A DNA stretch of 64,000 nt, taken from assembly GCA_964243295.1 (NCBI GenBank), contig CAXTEJ010000001.1:1-64000 (forward strand), given 5' to 3'. Below the pieces are notes generated by a model. That model ran no database searches. It worked only from the letters and a program-made list of their open reading frames with translations, and had not been told where the DNA came from. A program made the position numbers and the translations under genes. Position 1 is the stretch's first letter, and each line of letters opens with the position of its first letter. This document shows positions 50,161-58,829 of this stretch, piece by piece. Origin of the DNA: CAXTEJ01 sp964243295. GTDB lineage: Bacteria; Actinomycetota; Actinomycetes; Actinomycetales; Angustibacteraceae.

Positions 50161-50341
50161 GGCGTCGAGTTGCTCGGGCGCCGCGTGCTGCTGCAGCTGC
50201 GCTGAGCCGGCCGTGGCCGCCACACCGGCGGGCAGAAGTCGGTCGCCGCCCACGCGCCCGTGCTCGGCGATCGGCTCGGTGGGGACTTCTGCCCGCCCGG
50301 GTGGCGCTGAGCCACGCTGCTCCAGGCCAACCGCCGCACGG
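50161..50341. repeat. 181-bp direct repeat, unit 3 (second full copy)
   Basis: It begins with a fragment of the LLM gene's last 15 codons ending in TGA (50203-50205), then the hairpin and the CGCCGCACGG end. Colinear with 48904-49084. The fragment differs by a few bases, one of which would change Pro to Leu. Confidence 0.8.
50219..50311. repeat. Dispersed hairpin repeat, copy C
   Basis: GGCGGGCAGAAGTC (50227-50240) and GACTTCTGCCCGCC (50284-50297) pair perfectly over 14 bp. The intervening 43 nt share GTGCTCGGCGATCGGCTCGG with copy B (one mismatch). Confidence 0.75.
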
Positions 50342-50452
50342 ACATGCGCGATCAGCTCCCGAGCGGAGTGCCCGTGCTCCCCACCCGGCACAGCGCGATC
50401 GCGCATGTCGGTGTGGCGGTGAGGAGGGCGCCTCCGGGGCGGGGCAGGCGGG
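50342..50452. other. Gap after the repeat
   Basis: About 110 nt before the M15 peptidase stop; no gene or motif recognised. Confidence 0.5.
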
Positions 50453-51175
50453 TCAGTCGGCCCGGTAGGTCCAGTGCCACGGCTCGCGCGACACGTTCTC
50501 GGTGAAGCCGAACTCGGCGCCGTGGGCGCGGATCCAGTCCTGGGCCTGGCTGTCCAGTCGCAGGTCGAGGCTCTTGCCCCAGCCGTGGTCGCTGGTGCCG
50601 GGCCGCGCGGCCAGGCCGCCCTGGGAGTGCAGACCCTTGCGGCGCGCGAGGTCGACCTGCTCGGGATAGCTGCGGTAGGAGTCCGTGATGCCGATGGTGA
50701 CGCCGGCCCGGGCGGCCGCCGCCGTCATGCGCTCGTAGGAGCGGGCGGCCGGCGTCCACAGCATGTGGTGGCTGCTGCCACCCACGGGGCTCAGCGCGCT
50801 CGCCGGGATGCGACCGTTGCCGTACGCCGCGAGCTCGGGCGGGATGCCCACCGGCGACAGGTCGAGGGCGTCACCGGAGGTGACGGGCGCGCTGGACAGG
50901 CCCGAGCTCGCGACCGAGGAGACGCCCGCAGCCGAGCCGGTGAACGCCGGCGCGGACGTGATGGTGCCACTGCGAAGGCTCGCGGTCCGGGCGGCCGCCG
51001 CCTGCGCCAGGCTGTCGGTGAAGGAGGCGTCGGCGAGCTGGGTCCCCGCCGCGGCGGTGGTGGTGGAGCCGTTGCCGGTGACGCCGGCGCGAAAGGAGAT
51101 GCCGTTCAGCTCGGACAGCCGCGCCTGGATCTGCGCCATGCGGTTCGACACCGCGGCCACGCCGTCGACGCTCAC
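50453..51175 (-). CDS. M15-family D-alanyl-D-alanine carboxypeptidase domain protein
   Basis: A 240-aa protein. The C-terminal VanY-type domain has DSYRSYPEQVDLARR, the zinc motif SDHGWGKSLDL and EPWHWTYRAD with the catalytic Glu and third zinc His. The N-terminal MSVDGVAAVSNRMAQIQARLSEL helix plus a Ser/Thr/Ala linker resembles muralytic proteins of actinobacterial flagellar loci, but no flagellar gene is in the window. No classical signal peptide. GTG start. Confidence 0.85.
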   Translation of the reverse strand: MSVDGVAAVSNRMAQIQARLSELNGISFRAGVTGNGSTTTAAAGTQLADASFTDSLAQAAAARTASLRSGTITSAPAFTGSAAGVSSVASSGLSSAPVTSGDALDLSPVGIPPELAAYGNGRIPASALSPVGGSSHHMLWTPAARSYERMTAAAARAGVTIGITDSYRSYPEQVDLARRKGLHSQGGLAARPGTSDHGWGKSLDLRLDSQAQDWIRAHGAEFGFTENVSREPWHWTYRAD

Positions 51176-51257
51176 CGCTCACCGACCGCGCGCTGGTGCA
51201 CCACGTGCCTCCTCGACGAGCGGGCCCGGTGCCCGCACCAGGTGGGCATCGGCCGGC

Positions 51258-52355
51258 TCAGGCGCTGGCTTGAGCGACCGCGTCCACCGCCGAGGACTCG
51301 GCCAGCAGCGCCCGCACCTCCCGGACGGCGGCACGCGCCGCCCGCCCGGCCCCGAGGGTGCTCGCCGACGGGCCGAAGCCCACGAGATGCACCCGCGGGT
51401 CGCGGGCCGCGCGCGTGCCGACCAGCCGGATGCCGCCGCCCGGCTCGCGCAGCCGCAGCGGCGCCAGGTGGGCCACCTCGTGCCGGAAGCCGGTCGCCCA
51501 GAGCACGACGTCGGCGTGCTGGGTGCGGCCGTCGGGCCACACGATGCCGTCGGCGGTCATCGCGGCGAACATCGGCTGCCGCACGAGCACGCCGCGGGCC
51601 ATGGCCGAGCGCACCCACTGCGTCGTGACCAGCCCGGTGAAGCTGACGACGCTGCCGGGCAGCCGGCCCTCGCCCACGGCGGCGGCGACCGCGGCCTCGA
51701 CCGCGCGGCCGTCGTCGGCGGTGAAGTCGCCGTCGCGGAACACCGGCGGCCGGCGGGTCACCCAGGTCGTGGTCGTCACCTTCGAGATCTCGTCGAGCAG
51801 CTGCACCGCGGACGCCCCGGCCCCCACGACCACCACGTGCCGGCCCGCCAGCTCGGCCGCACCGGCGTAGTCGACGGTGCGCATCTCACGACCGCCGAAC
51901 AGCTCGCGGCCGGGGACGGCCGGAACGAAGGGCCGGCTCCACGTGCCGGTGGCACTGATGAGCGCGCGGGCGCGCCAGGCGCCGGCCGACGTCCGGACGA
52001 GCAGGCGGCCGTCACCGCCCTCGTCGACCGACAGCACCCGCACCGGACGCCGGACGTCGAGGCCGAACGCGCGCTCGTAGGCGCCGAAGTACGCCGGCAC
52101 CGCCACTCGCGCGGCCAGGTCGGGGGCGTCGGGCCGAAACGGCATGCCGGGCAGGTCGTGCAGGTGGTGCGTCGTGTCGAGCCGTAGTGAGGGCCAGCGG
52201 TGCTGCCAGGCGCCGCCCGGGCCGGCGTCGGCGTCGAGGACGACGAAACCCAGCCCGGCCCTCGCGAGGAAGTACCCGCTCGCGAGGCCGGCCTGGCCGG
52301 CGCCCACGACCACCACGTCGACGTCCGCGGCGCCGGCAGCGGGGAGCGTGGTCAC
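51258..52355 (-). CDS. Flavin-containing monooxygenase-like oxidoreductase
   Basis: A 365-aa two-dinucleotide-binding flavoprotein: FAD motif VVVVGAGQAGLASGYFLARAG (residues ~14-34), GGAWQHRWPSLRLDT typical of the FMO/CzcO group, NADP motif VVVVGAGASAVQLLDEI and ATGFRHEV. It probably oxygenates a nucleophilic N or S, or acts as an NADPH-dependent reductase. GTG start. Separated from the MFS gene by the GATCGCATGATCACG repeat. Confidence 0.87.
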   Translation of the reverse strand: MTTLPAAGAADVDVVVVGAGQAGLASGYFLARAGLGFVVLDADAGPGGAWQHRWPSLRLDTTHHLHDLPGMPFRPDAPDLAARVAVPAYFGAYERAFGLDVRRPVRVLSVDEGGDGRLLVRTSAGAWRARALISATGTWSRPFVPAVPGRELFGGREMRTVDYAGAAELAGRHVVVVGAGASAVQLLDEISKVTTTTWVTRRPPVFRDGDFTADDGRAVEAAVAAAVGEGRLPGSVVSFTGLVTTQWVRSAMARGVLVRQPMFAAMTADGIVWPDGRTQHADVVLWATGFRHEVAHLAPLRLREPGGGIRLVGTRAARDPRVHLVGFGPSASTLGAGRAARAAVREVRALLAESSAVDAVAQASA

Positions 52356-52400
52356 GTCGGGAGAACGCCGGCTGGGCCGCTCCGCTTCCGGGCGGGCCGG

Positions 52401-52417
52401 GATCGCATGATCACGGG
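52401..52417. repeat. Dispersed GATCGCATGATCACG motif, copy 4
   Basis: GATCGCATGATCACGGG. It overlaps the TGA stop of the MFS gene (52411-52413). Confidence 0.6.
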
Positions 52418-53628
52418 GAGGGGGTGGGGGTGCGGTGGCCGGCGGCTACCGCGACGAGCATCAGGCCCGTGCCGGCGACGACGCACAGCGCGAGGCAGCC
52501 GGCCCACAGCGGCCCCTCGCCGAGGTGCTGCAGCACCAGGGTGCCCATGGCCGGGGCGAGCACGGCCGAGACGCCCCAGGACATCCCGAAGACGCCCATG
52601 TAGCGCCCGCGCAGGTCGGCCGGTGCCAGCCGGGCCACGACGGCGCTGAGGACGCCGGCACCGAGCACCTCGCCGACCGTCCACACCGCGACGACCAGCA
52701 GGTGCCCGGGCAGCGAGTCGGCGAGGACCGTCATCGCCAGACCGGCGCCGAGCACCAGGCTGCCGGCCAGCAGCAGCGGCCCCTGGGCACGGCGTCCGAG
52801 GTGCCCGAGCAGCAGCGGCTGGAGCACGACGATGAGCACGCCGTTGAGCGCGATGACCACACCGAAGCCGCCGGTGCCGAGGCCGTCGCCGACGACGACG
52901 AGCGGCAGGGTGACGAACGCCTGCAGGTAGGCGGTGGCCTGCAGCACGGTGCAGAGCACGAGGCCCAGCATCAGCCGGTCGCCCAGCACCTGGCGCACCG
53001 ACCCGGTGGTCGCGCCGGGCACCCGGTCGGGCCGGGTCTCGGGCACGGCGCGCAGCACCAGCGCCGCGAACAGCAGCGTCGTGAGCGCGTCGCCGGCGAA
53101 CAGCAGCCAGTAGCCCCGGTCGGCCAGCACCCCACCCAGCAGCGTGGCGACGGCGAAGCCGACGTTGACGACCCAGAACTGCAGCGCGTAGGCCCGCGGC
53201 CGCCGGGCATCGTCGACCACGTCGGCGATCGCCGCGCTGATCGCGGGGCGGTAGACGTCGGCGACGAGCCCGTAGGCGAAGCCGGCCACGCACAGGGCGA
53301 CGAAGGAGTGGGCAGCGCCCACCAGGACGACGCCGGTGGCGGCCCCGACGAGCCCGGCCAGCAGCGTGCGCCGGCGTCCGATGCGGTCGGCGAGCACCCC
53401 GCCCACCGGCTGCGCGACCGCCCCGCCGACCCCGATGACCGTGAGCACGACCCCCGCCCGGGCGATCGTGAAGCCGCGGGCGCCGGTGAGGTAGAGCGAC
53501 AGGAAGGGGACGACGAAGGCACCGAGCCGGTTCACCAGCGTGCCGCACAGCAGCACCCAGAACGTGCGCGGCAGCCCGCCGACGCGGTCGTGCCACCAGG
53601 TCGGCGCGGGGGCGGGGAGTGCGGTCAC
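52411..53628 (-). CDS. MFS transporter (12-segment), coupled to kynureninase
   Basis: A 405-aa major facilitator with about 12 hydrophobic segments. Motif A is GGVLADRIGRRRTLLAG, repeated in the second half as LLLGHLGRRAQGPLLLAG; LAPADLRGRYMGVFGMSWG resembles MdtH/YfcJ-type transporters. The GTG overlaps the kynU stop (GTGA). The coupling suggests export of a tryptophan catabolite such as anthranilate, which is inference. Confidence 0.88.
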   Translation of the reverse strand: MTALPAPAPTWWHDRVGGLPRTFWVLLCGTLVNRLGAFVVPFLSLYLTGARGFTIARAGVVLTVIGVGGAVAQPVGGVLADRIGRRRTLLAGLVGAATGVVLVGAAHSFVALCVAGFAYGLVADVYRPAISAAIADVVDDARRPRAYALQFWVVNVGFAVATLLGGVLADRGYWLLFAGDALTTLLFAALVLRAVPETRPDRVPGATTGSVRQVLGDRLMLGLVLCTVLQATAYLQAFVTLPLVVVGDGLGTGGFGVVIALNGVLIVVLQPLLLGHLGRRAQGPLLLAGSLVLGAGLAMTVLADSLPGHLLVVAVWTVGEVLGAGVLSAVVARLAPADLRGRYMGVFGMSWGVSAVLAPAMGTLVLQHLGEGPLWAGCLALCVVAGTGLMLVAVAAGHRTPTPSP

Positions 53629-54914
53629 GCGAGCTGGTCGAGCACCTCGCCGAGCGCGGTCGCCGCCCGCCAGCAGTCCTCGAACGTCGAGTAGAGCGGC
53701 ACCGGCGCGAAGCGGACGACGTCCGGCTGGCGCGCGTCGGCCATCACGCCGTGGCCCTCGCGCAGGGCGTCGCTGACGGCGGTCGCCGCCACCGGGACCC
53801 GCAAGGACAGCTGGGCGCCGCGGCGCTGCGGGTCGCGCGGGGTGAGGATCTGGGTGCCCCGCCCGACGGCGTCCAGCAGCTGCTCGAGGTAGCCGGTCAG
53901 CCGCACGCTCTTGGCGCGCAGCGCCTCGAGGCCGACCTCGTCGAGGAGCTGCATCGCCACCACGACGGGCACGAGCGACAGGATCGCGGGGCACGACATC
54001 GCCCAGGCGTCGGCGGTGTGCACCGGGGTGACCTCGGGCTCCATGAGGAACCGGGTGGCGGGGTCGGTGCTCCACCAGCCCTCGAGCCGCGGCAGGGTGC
54101 GGTCGGCGAGGTGCCGCTCGTGCACGAAGACGCCGGCCGTGGCCCCCGGGCCGCCGCTCAGGTACTTGTAGGAGCACCAGGCCGCCCAGTCGACGTCCCA
54201 GTCGTGCAGCTGCATCGGCACGTTGCCGACGGCGTGGGCGAGGTCCCAGCCGACGACGGCGCCGACGGCGCGGCCGGCGCGCGTGATGGCCTGCATGTCC
54301 ATCAGCTCGCCGCTGTAGTAGTTGACGCCGCCGATCAGCACGAGCGCGATGCGGTGCCCCTCGCGCTCGAGCAGAGCGACGACGTCCTCGGTGCGCAGGA
54401 CGACCTCGCCGTCGCGCGGGCGCAGCCGGATGACCGACTCGTCGGCGTCGAAGCCGTGGAAGGCCGCCTGGCTGCGCACGGCGTAGCTGTCGGAGGGGAA
54501 GGCGGCGTCCTCGATGACGATGGCGTGGCGCTCGGCGGTCGGCCGGTAGAAGGTCGCCATCAGCAGGTGCAGGTTGACGGTCAGCGAGTTCATGACCACC
54601 ACCTCCTGCGGCAGCGCGCCCACCAGGCGGGCCGCGGGGCCGCGCACCTGGCTGTTGAACGACATCCACGGCAGCTCGTCGCGGTGGTGGCCCTCGACCG
54701 CGATGCGGCCCCACTCCTCGAGCTCGTGCTGCACCCGGGCAGGCGTCTCGCGCGGCAGCAGCCCGAGGGAGTTGCCCGCGAAGTACGCCGCCTCGGCCTC
54801 GCGCCCGCTCGGGTCCGGCGGGACGACGAACCGGGAGCGCAGGGTCGGCAGCGGGTCGGCCGCGTCGAGCGCCTGCGCCTGCTGCCGGACGACGTCGAGC
54901 TGGCTCGTGGTCAC
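53625..54914 (-). CDS. kynU: Kynureninase
   Basis: A 429-aa PLP enzyme cleaving kynurenine to anthranilate and alanine. Key segments are YFAGNSLGLLP, HHRDELPWMSFN, NSLTVNLHLLMATFYRP, GWDLAHAVGNVPMQLHDW and the PLP-lysine region WCSYKYLSGGPGATAG. Length is typical. GTG start, divergent from the helicase gene. With kynA at 39.5 kb it gives two of the three steps to anthranilate. Confidence 0.96.
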   Translation of the reverse strand: MTTSQLDVVRQQAQALDAADPLPTLRSRFVVPPDPSGREAEAAYFAGNSLGLLPRETPARVQHELEEWGRIAVEGHHRDELPWMSFNSQVRGPAARLVGALPQEVVVMNSLTVNLHLLMATFYRPTAERHAIVIEDAAFPSDSYAVRSQAAFHGFDADESVIRLRPRDGEVVLRTEDVVALLEREGHRIALVLIGGVNYYSGELMDMQAITRAGRAVGAVVGWDLAHAVGNVPMQLHDWDVDWAAWCSYKYLSGGPGATAGVFVHERHLADRTLPRLEGWWSTDPATRFLMEPEVTPVHTADAWAMSCPAILSLVPVVVAMQLLDEVGLEALRAKSVRLTGYLEQLLDAVGRGTQILTPRDPQRRGAQLSLRVPVAATAVSDALREGHGVMADARQPDVVRFAPVPLYSTFEDCWRAATALGEVLDQLA

Positions 54915-54960
54915 CGCCCGATCGTCCCACGCGCGGTCGGGCGGGACCGTCCCGGCGGCC

Positions 54961-54966
54961 TAACCT
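54961..54966 (+). promoter_or_regulatory. -10 hexamer of the helicase gene (leaderless)
   Basis: TAACCT ends 7 nt before the GTG at 54974; no ribosome site is visible. Confidence 0.5.
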
Positions 54967-54973
54967 GGGCCTG

Positions 54974-57490
54974 GTGACCCGCGCCGACAGCCTTGCCACC
55001 AGGGTCCCCGACCCGCCCGAGCCGGACGCGATCGTCGAGACCTTCACGGCCTGGGCGGCCGAGCGAGGGCTCACGCTCTACCCCGCGCAGGAGGAGGCGC
55101 TGCTCGAGCTGGTCACCGGCGCCAACGTGGTGCTGTCGACCCCGACCGGCTCGGGCAAGTCCCTCGTCGCCGCCGGCGCCCAGCTCGCCGCGCTCGCACA
55201 GGGCCGGCGCAGCTTCTACACCGCTCCGATCAAGGCGCTGGTGAGCGAGAAGTTCTTCGACCTGTGCGGCACCTTCGGCGCGCACAACGTCGGCATGATG
55301 ACCGGCGACGCGACCGTCAACGGCGGGGCGCCGATCATCTGCTGCACCGCCGAGATCCTCGCCAACCTCGCGCTGCGGCAGGGCTCGGACGCCGACGTCG
55401 GCCTCGTCGTCATGGACGAGTTCCACTACTACGCCGACCCCGACCGCGGCTGGGCGTGGCAGGTGCCGCTGCTCGAGCTGACGCGCGCGCAGTTCCTGCT
55501 CATGTCGGCCACGCTCGGCGACGTCACCTCGCTGCGCGAGAAGCTGGTGCGGCGCACCGGGCGCGAGACCGCGCTGGTCGCGAGCACCGACCGGCCGGTG
55601 CCGCTGCACTTCTCCTACGTCACCACCCCGCTGCACGAGACGCTGGAGGAGCTGCTGTCGACGCACGGTGCGCCCGTCTACGTCGTCCACTTCACGCAGG
55701 CCGCGGCCATCGAGCAGGCGCAGGCGCTGATGAGCCTCAACGTCTGCACCCGCGCCGAGAAGGACGCGATCGCCACGCTCATCGGCGACTTCCGCTTCAC
55801 GGCCGGCTTCGGCCGCACGCTGTCGCGGCTGGTGCGCCACGGCATCGGCGTGCACCACGCGGGCATGCTGCCCAAGTACCGCCGGCTGGTCGAGCTGCTC
55901 GCGCAGGCGGGGCTGCTGAAGGTGGTCTGCGGCACCGACACCCTCGGGGTCGGCATCAACGTGCCGATCCGCACGGTGCTGTTCACCGGCCTCACCAAGT
56001 ACGACGGCGTGCGCACCCGCCACCTCAAGGCCCGCGAGTTCCACCAGATCGCCGGGCGGGCGGGGCGGGCCGGGTTCGACACCGCGGGAACGGTCGTCGT
56101 CCAGGCGCCCGAGCACGACGTCGAGAACGCCAAGCGCATCGCCAAGGCCGGCGACGACCCGAAGAAGCTGCGGCGCGTCGAGCGCAAGAAGCCGCCGGAG
56201 GGTTTCGTCTCGTGGGGCCGGCCGACGTTCGACCGGCTCGTCGCGGCTGAGCCCGAGCTGCTGACCAGCTCGTTCACGATCACCCACGCGATGCTGCTCA
56301 ACCTGCTGCAGCGCCCCGGCGACGCCTTGGCCCACGCCCGCCACCTGCTCACCGACAACGACGAGGCCCCGGCGCGCCAGCGCGTGCTGATCCGCAAGGC
56401 CATCAACATCTACCGCGCCCTGCTGCGCGCCGGTGTGGTCGAGCGGCTGCCCGAGCCGGACGACGAGGGGCGCACCGTGCGGCTCACCGTCGACCTGCAG
56501 TCCGACTTCGCGCTCGACCAGCCGCTGTCACCGTTCGCCGTGGCCGCGCTCGAGCTGCTCGACCGCGAGTCGCCGACGTACGCCCTCGACGTGCTCTCTG
56601 TCATCGAGTCGACGCTGGACGACCCCCGCCAGGTGCTGTCGGCCCAGCGCAACAAGGCCCGCGCCGAGGCGGTGGCGCAGATGAAGGCCGAGGGCATCGA
56701 GTACGACGAGCGCATGGAGCTGCTGGAGGACATCACCTACCCGCAGCCGCTGGCCGAGGTGCTGCTGCCGTCGTTCGAGACCTACCGCTCCGGGCACCCG
56801 TGGGTCGCCGACGAGCAGCTGTCGCCCAAGACCGTCGCTCGCGACATGAGCGAGCGCGCCATGACGTTCGTCGAGTACGTCGGCTTCTACCAGCTCGCCC
56901 GCTCGGAGGGGCTGGTGCTGCGCTACCTCGCCGACGCCTTCAAGGCGCTGCGGCGCACCGTCCCGGAGGCAGCGCGCACCGAGGAGGTCGACGACCTGAT
57001 CGCCTGGCTCGGCGAGCTGGTGCGGCAGGTCGACTCCTCGCTGCTGGAGGAGTGGGAGGCGCTGCGCTCGCCGACCGACGACGACGTGCCGGCGAGCCAG
57101 CCGGTCGACGAGCGGCCACCGCCGGTCACCGCCAACGAGCGGGCCTTCCGGGTGCTGGTGCGCAACGCGCTGTTCCGGCGGGTCGAGCTGATGGCGCTGC
57201 GCCGCTGGATCGACCTCGGCGAGCTCGACCCCGGCTTCGGCCAGGACGCCTGGGAGGACGGCATCCGCGCCTACTTCGCCGAGCACGACGAGGTGGGCAC
57301 CGGCCCCGACGCGCGCGGCCCCGACCTGTTCTCCGTCGACCCCTCCGGGCGCACCTGGACCGTGCGGCAGACGCTCGACGACCCGGCCGGTGACCACGAC
57401 TGGGCCGTCACCGCGACCCTCGACCTCGACGCCTGCGACGAGGCCGGCACCGCCGTGGTGCTGGTGACGGGGGTCGAACGGCTGGGCTGA
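54974..57490 (+). CDS. Ski2-like DEAD/DEAH-box helicase (DUF3516 type)
   Basis: An 838-aa superfamily 2 helicase. Walker A TPTGSGKS, motif II VVMDEFHYY (DEFH), motif III LMSATL and motif VI FHQIAGRAGRAGF. The ~300-residue C-terminal half matches the DUF3516 extension of actinobacterial Ski2-like helicases. Probably acts in RNA processing or decay. GTG start supported by the -10 hexamer. Confidence 0.92.
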   Translation: MTRADSLATRVPDPPEPDAIVETFTAWAAERGLTLYPAQEEALLELVTGANVVLSTPTGSGKSLVAAGAQLAALAQGRRSFYTAPIKALVSEKFFDLCGTFGAHNVGMMTGDATVNGGAPIICCTAEILANLALRQGSDADVGLVVMDEFHYYADPDRGWAWQVPLLELTRAQFLLMSATLGDVTSLREKLVRRTGRETALVASTDRPVPLHFSYVTTPLHETLEELLSTHGAPVYVVHFTQAAAIEQAQALMSLNVCTRAEKDAIATLIGDFRFTAGFGRTLSRLVRHGIGVHHAGMLPKYRRLVELLAQAGLLKVVCGTDTLGVGINVPIRTVLFTGLTKYDGVRTRHLKAREFHQIAGRAGRAGFDTAGTVVVQAPEHDVENAKRIAKAGDDPKKLRRVERKKPPEGFVSWGRPTFDRLVAAEPELLTSSFTITHAMLLNLLQRPGDALAHARHLLTDNDEAPARQRVLIRKAINIYRALLRAGVVERLPEPDDEGRTVRLTVDLQSDFALDQPLSPFAVAALELLDRESPTYALDVLSVIESTLDDPRQVLSAQRNKARAEAVAQMKAEGIEYDERMELLEDITYPQPLAEVLLPSFETYRSGHPWVADEQLSPKTVARDMSERAMTFVEYVGFYQLARSEGLVLRYLADAFKALRRTVPEAARTEEVDDLIAWLGELVRQVDSSLLEEWEALRSPTDDDVPASQPVDERPPPVTANERAFRVLVRNALFRRVELMALRRWIDLGELDPGFGQDAWEDGIRAYFAEHDEVGTGPDARGPDLFSVDPSGRTWTVRQTLDDPAGDHDWAVTATLDLDACDEAGTAVVLVTGVERLG

Positions 57491-57661
57491 CAAGCCGCCG
57501 AACGGGCGACACCGCTCACGCACCGCGACCACGCGCGGGGCCGGCCGGTGGCCCTGCCCCGCCCAGCCGGGTGGTGCCGCCGGTCCCGCCTTGAGGCGCC
57601 CGCCGAAGGCCCCGATGAGGTCATGGTCAGCACGAACCGGCCACACCACGGAGCACCGTTC

Positions 57662-58774
57662 ATGAGCAGCACCCGCACCCTCACGACCACCCGCTCGGGC
57701 GGCCGCGTCCTCACCGCGGCGGTCCTCGCCTGCGCCGCGCCGCTCGTCGCTCTGGCCGCCCCTGGCTCGCCGCTCGTCGAGCGCGCGCACGCGGCAGGTG
57801 GACGTGTCGTCACGGTGCAGCCCGGCATCACCGGCGCCCGGCTGACCCAGGTGCTGTCGTCGCTGCAGGCGGGCGACACGCTGCAGCTCGCGCCGGGCAC
57901 CTACCGCACCGGCATGGTGCTGCCCAACCCGCCGACCATGGCCGTGCAGACCAAGCTGCACGTCGGCCGGCCCGGGGCCCCGATCACGGTGCGCGCCGCC
58001 GACCCGGCCCGTCGTCCGCTGATCATGGGCGAGCTGAAGCTGTGGGGCGCGAGCTACTGGGTGCTCGACGGGCTGCGCGTGCAGGCGGTCGACAAGGACC
58101 GCGACGCCCTGTTCATCGGCGGCGGCCGCGGCTGGGTCGTCCGCAACAGCGAGTTCTTCGGCGGCAAGCAGACCGGTGCCTACTCCAACGTCAGCATCGC
58201 CAGCGACCTGTACGGCAGCGGCGCGCCCAAGGGCTTCGCGTTCGTCAACAACTGCGTGCACGACGCGGCGCAGACCAACCGCGGCACGACCGACCACAAC
58301 ATCTACGTCAGCTTCGCCGGCGAGCCGGGCTCGGGCGGCCTCATCAGCCGCAACGTCATCTTCAACCACCCCCGCGGCGTCGGCATCAAGCTCGGCAACG
58401 GCGGCCTGCTGGGCGCCCGCGGCCCGTACGGGGTCACGGTCTCCTACAACACCATCGCGCGCGGCGGCCGCCAGGTCTTCCTGCACGCGGACGTCGGCAA
58501 CAACGTCATCACCAAGAACATCCTCGCCCAGTCGACCCAGACCTTCGCCAGCCTGGCGAAGACCACGACCACCTACTTCAGCCACGTCGAGGGCACGGGC
58601 AACCGGTTCGTGAGCAACTACGCCTCCGGCGCGTCGATGTTCTCCTTCGGTGCGAACGTCTCGGTCAGCGCCGACAACGCCCTGCGGCGCGAGCCCGGGT
58701 TCACCTCGGTGGGCTGCACCGGGTTCAAGACCACCAACCCCGCCGCCGCAGGCTTCGGGCGCTACGCGCGCTGA
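57662..58774 (+). CDS. Secreted right-handed parallel beta-helix protein 1
   Basis: A 370-aa exported protein. The signal peptide includes GGRVLTAAVLACAAPLVALA, followed by AHAAGGRVVTVQPG. The body has the beta-helix pattern of pectate-lyase-like/DUF1565 proteins: LQAGDTLQLAPGTYRTG, LKLWGASYWVLDGLRVQAVD and NVIFNHPRGVGIKLGNGG. No catalytic set is evident; a sugar-binding or lyase role is possible. GGAG lies upstream of the ATG. A close paralogue is at 61640. Confidence 0.82.
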   Translation: MSSTRTLTTTRSGGRVLTAAVLACAAPLVALAAPGSPLVERAHAAGGRVVTVQPGITGARLTQVLSSLQAGDTLQLAPGTYRTGMVLPNPPTMAVQTKLHVGRPGAPITVRAADPARRPLIMGELKLWGASYWVLDGLRVQAVDKDRDALFIGGGRGWVVRNSEFFGGKQTGAYSNVSIASDLYGSGAPKGFAFVNNCVHDAAQTNRGTTDHNIYVSFAGEPGSGGLISRNVIFNHPRGVGIKLGNGGLLGARGPYGVTVSYNTIARGGRQVFLHADVGNNVITKNILAQSTQTFASLAKTTTTYFSHVEGTGNRFVSNYASGASMFSFGANVSVSADNALRREPGFTSVGCTGFKTTNPAAAGFGRYAR

Positions 58775-58817
58775 CCGTGCCGGCCACCTCGGGTCCAAGG
58801 ACGTCGGGGTCGTTCTC

Positions 58818-58823
58818 TATCCT
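58818..58823 (+). promoter_or_regulatory. -10 hexamer of a probable leaderless gene
   Basis: TATCCT ends 6 nt before the ATG at 58830; no ribosome site is visible. Confidence 0.5.
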
Positions 58824-58829
58824 GCGCGC

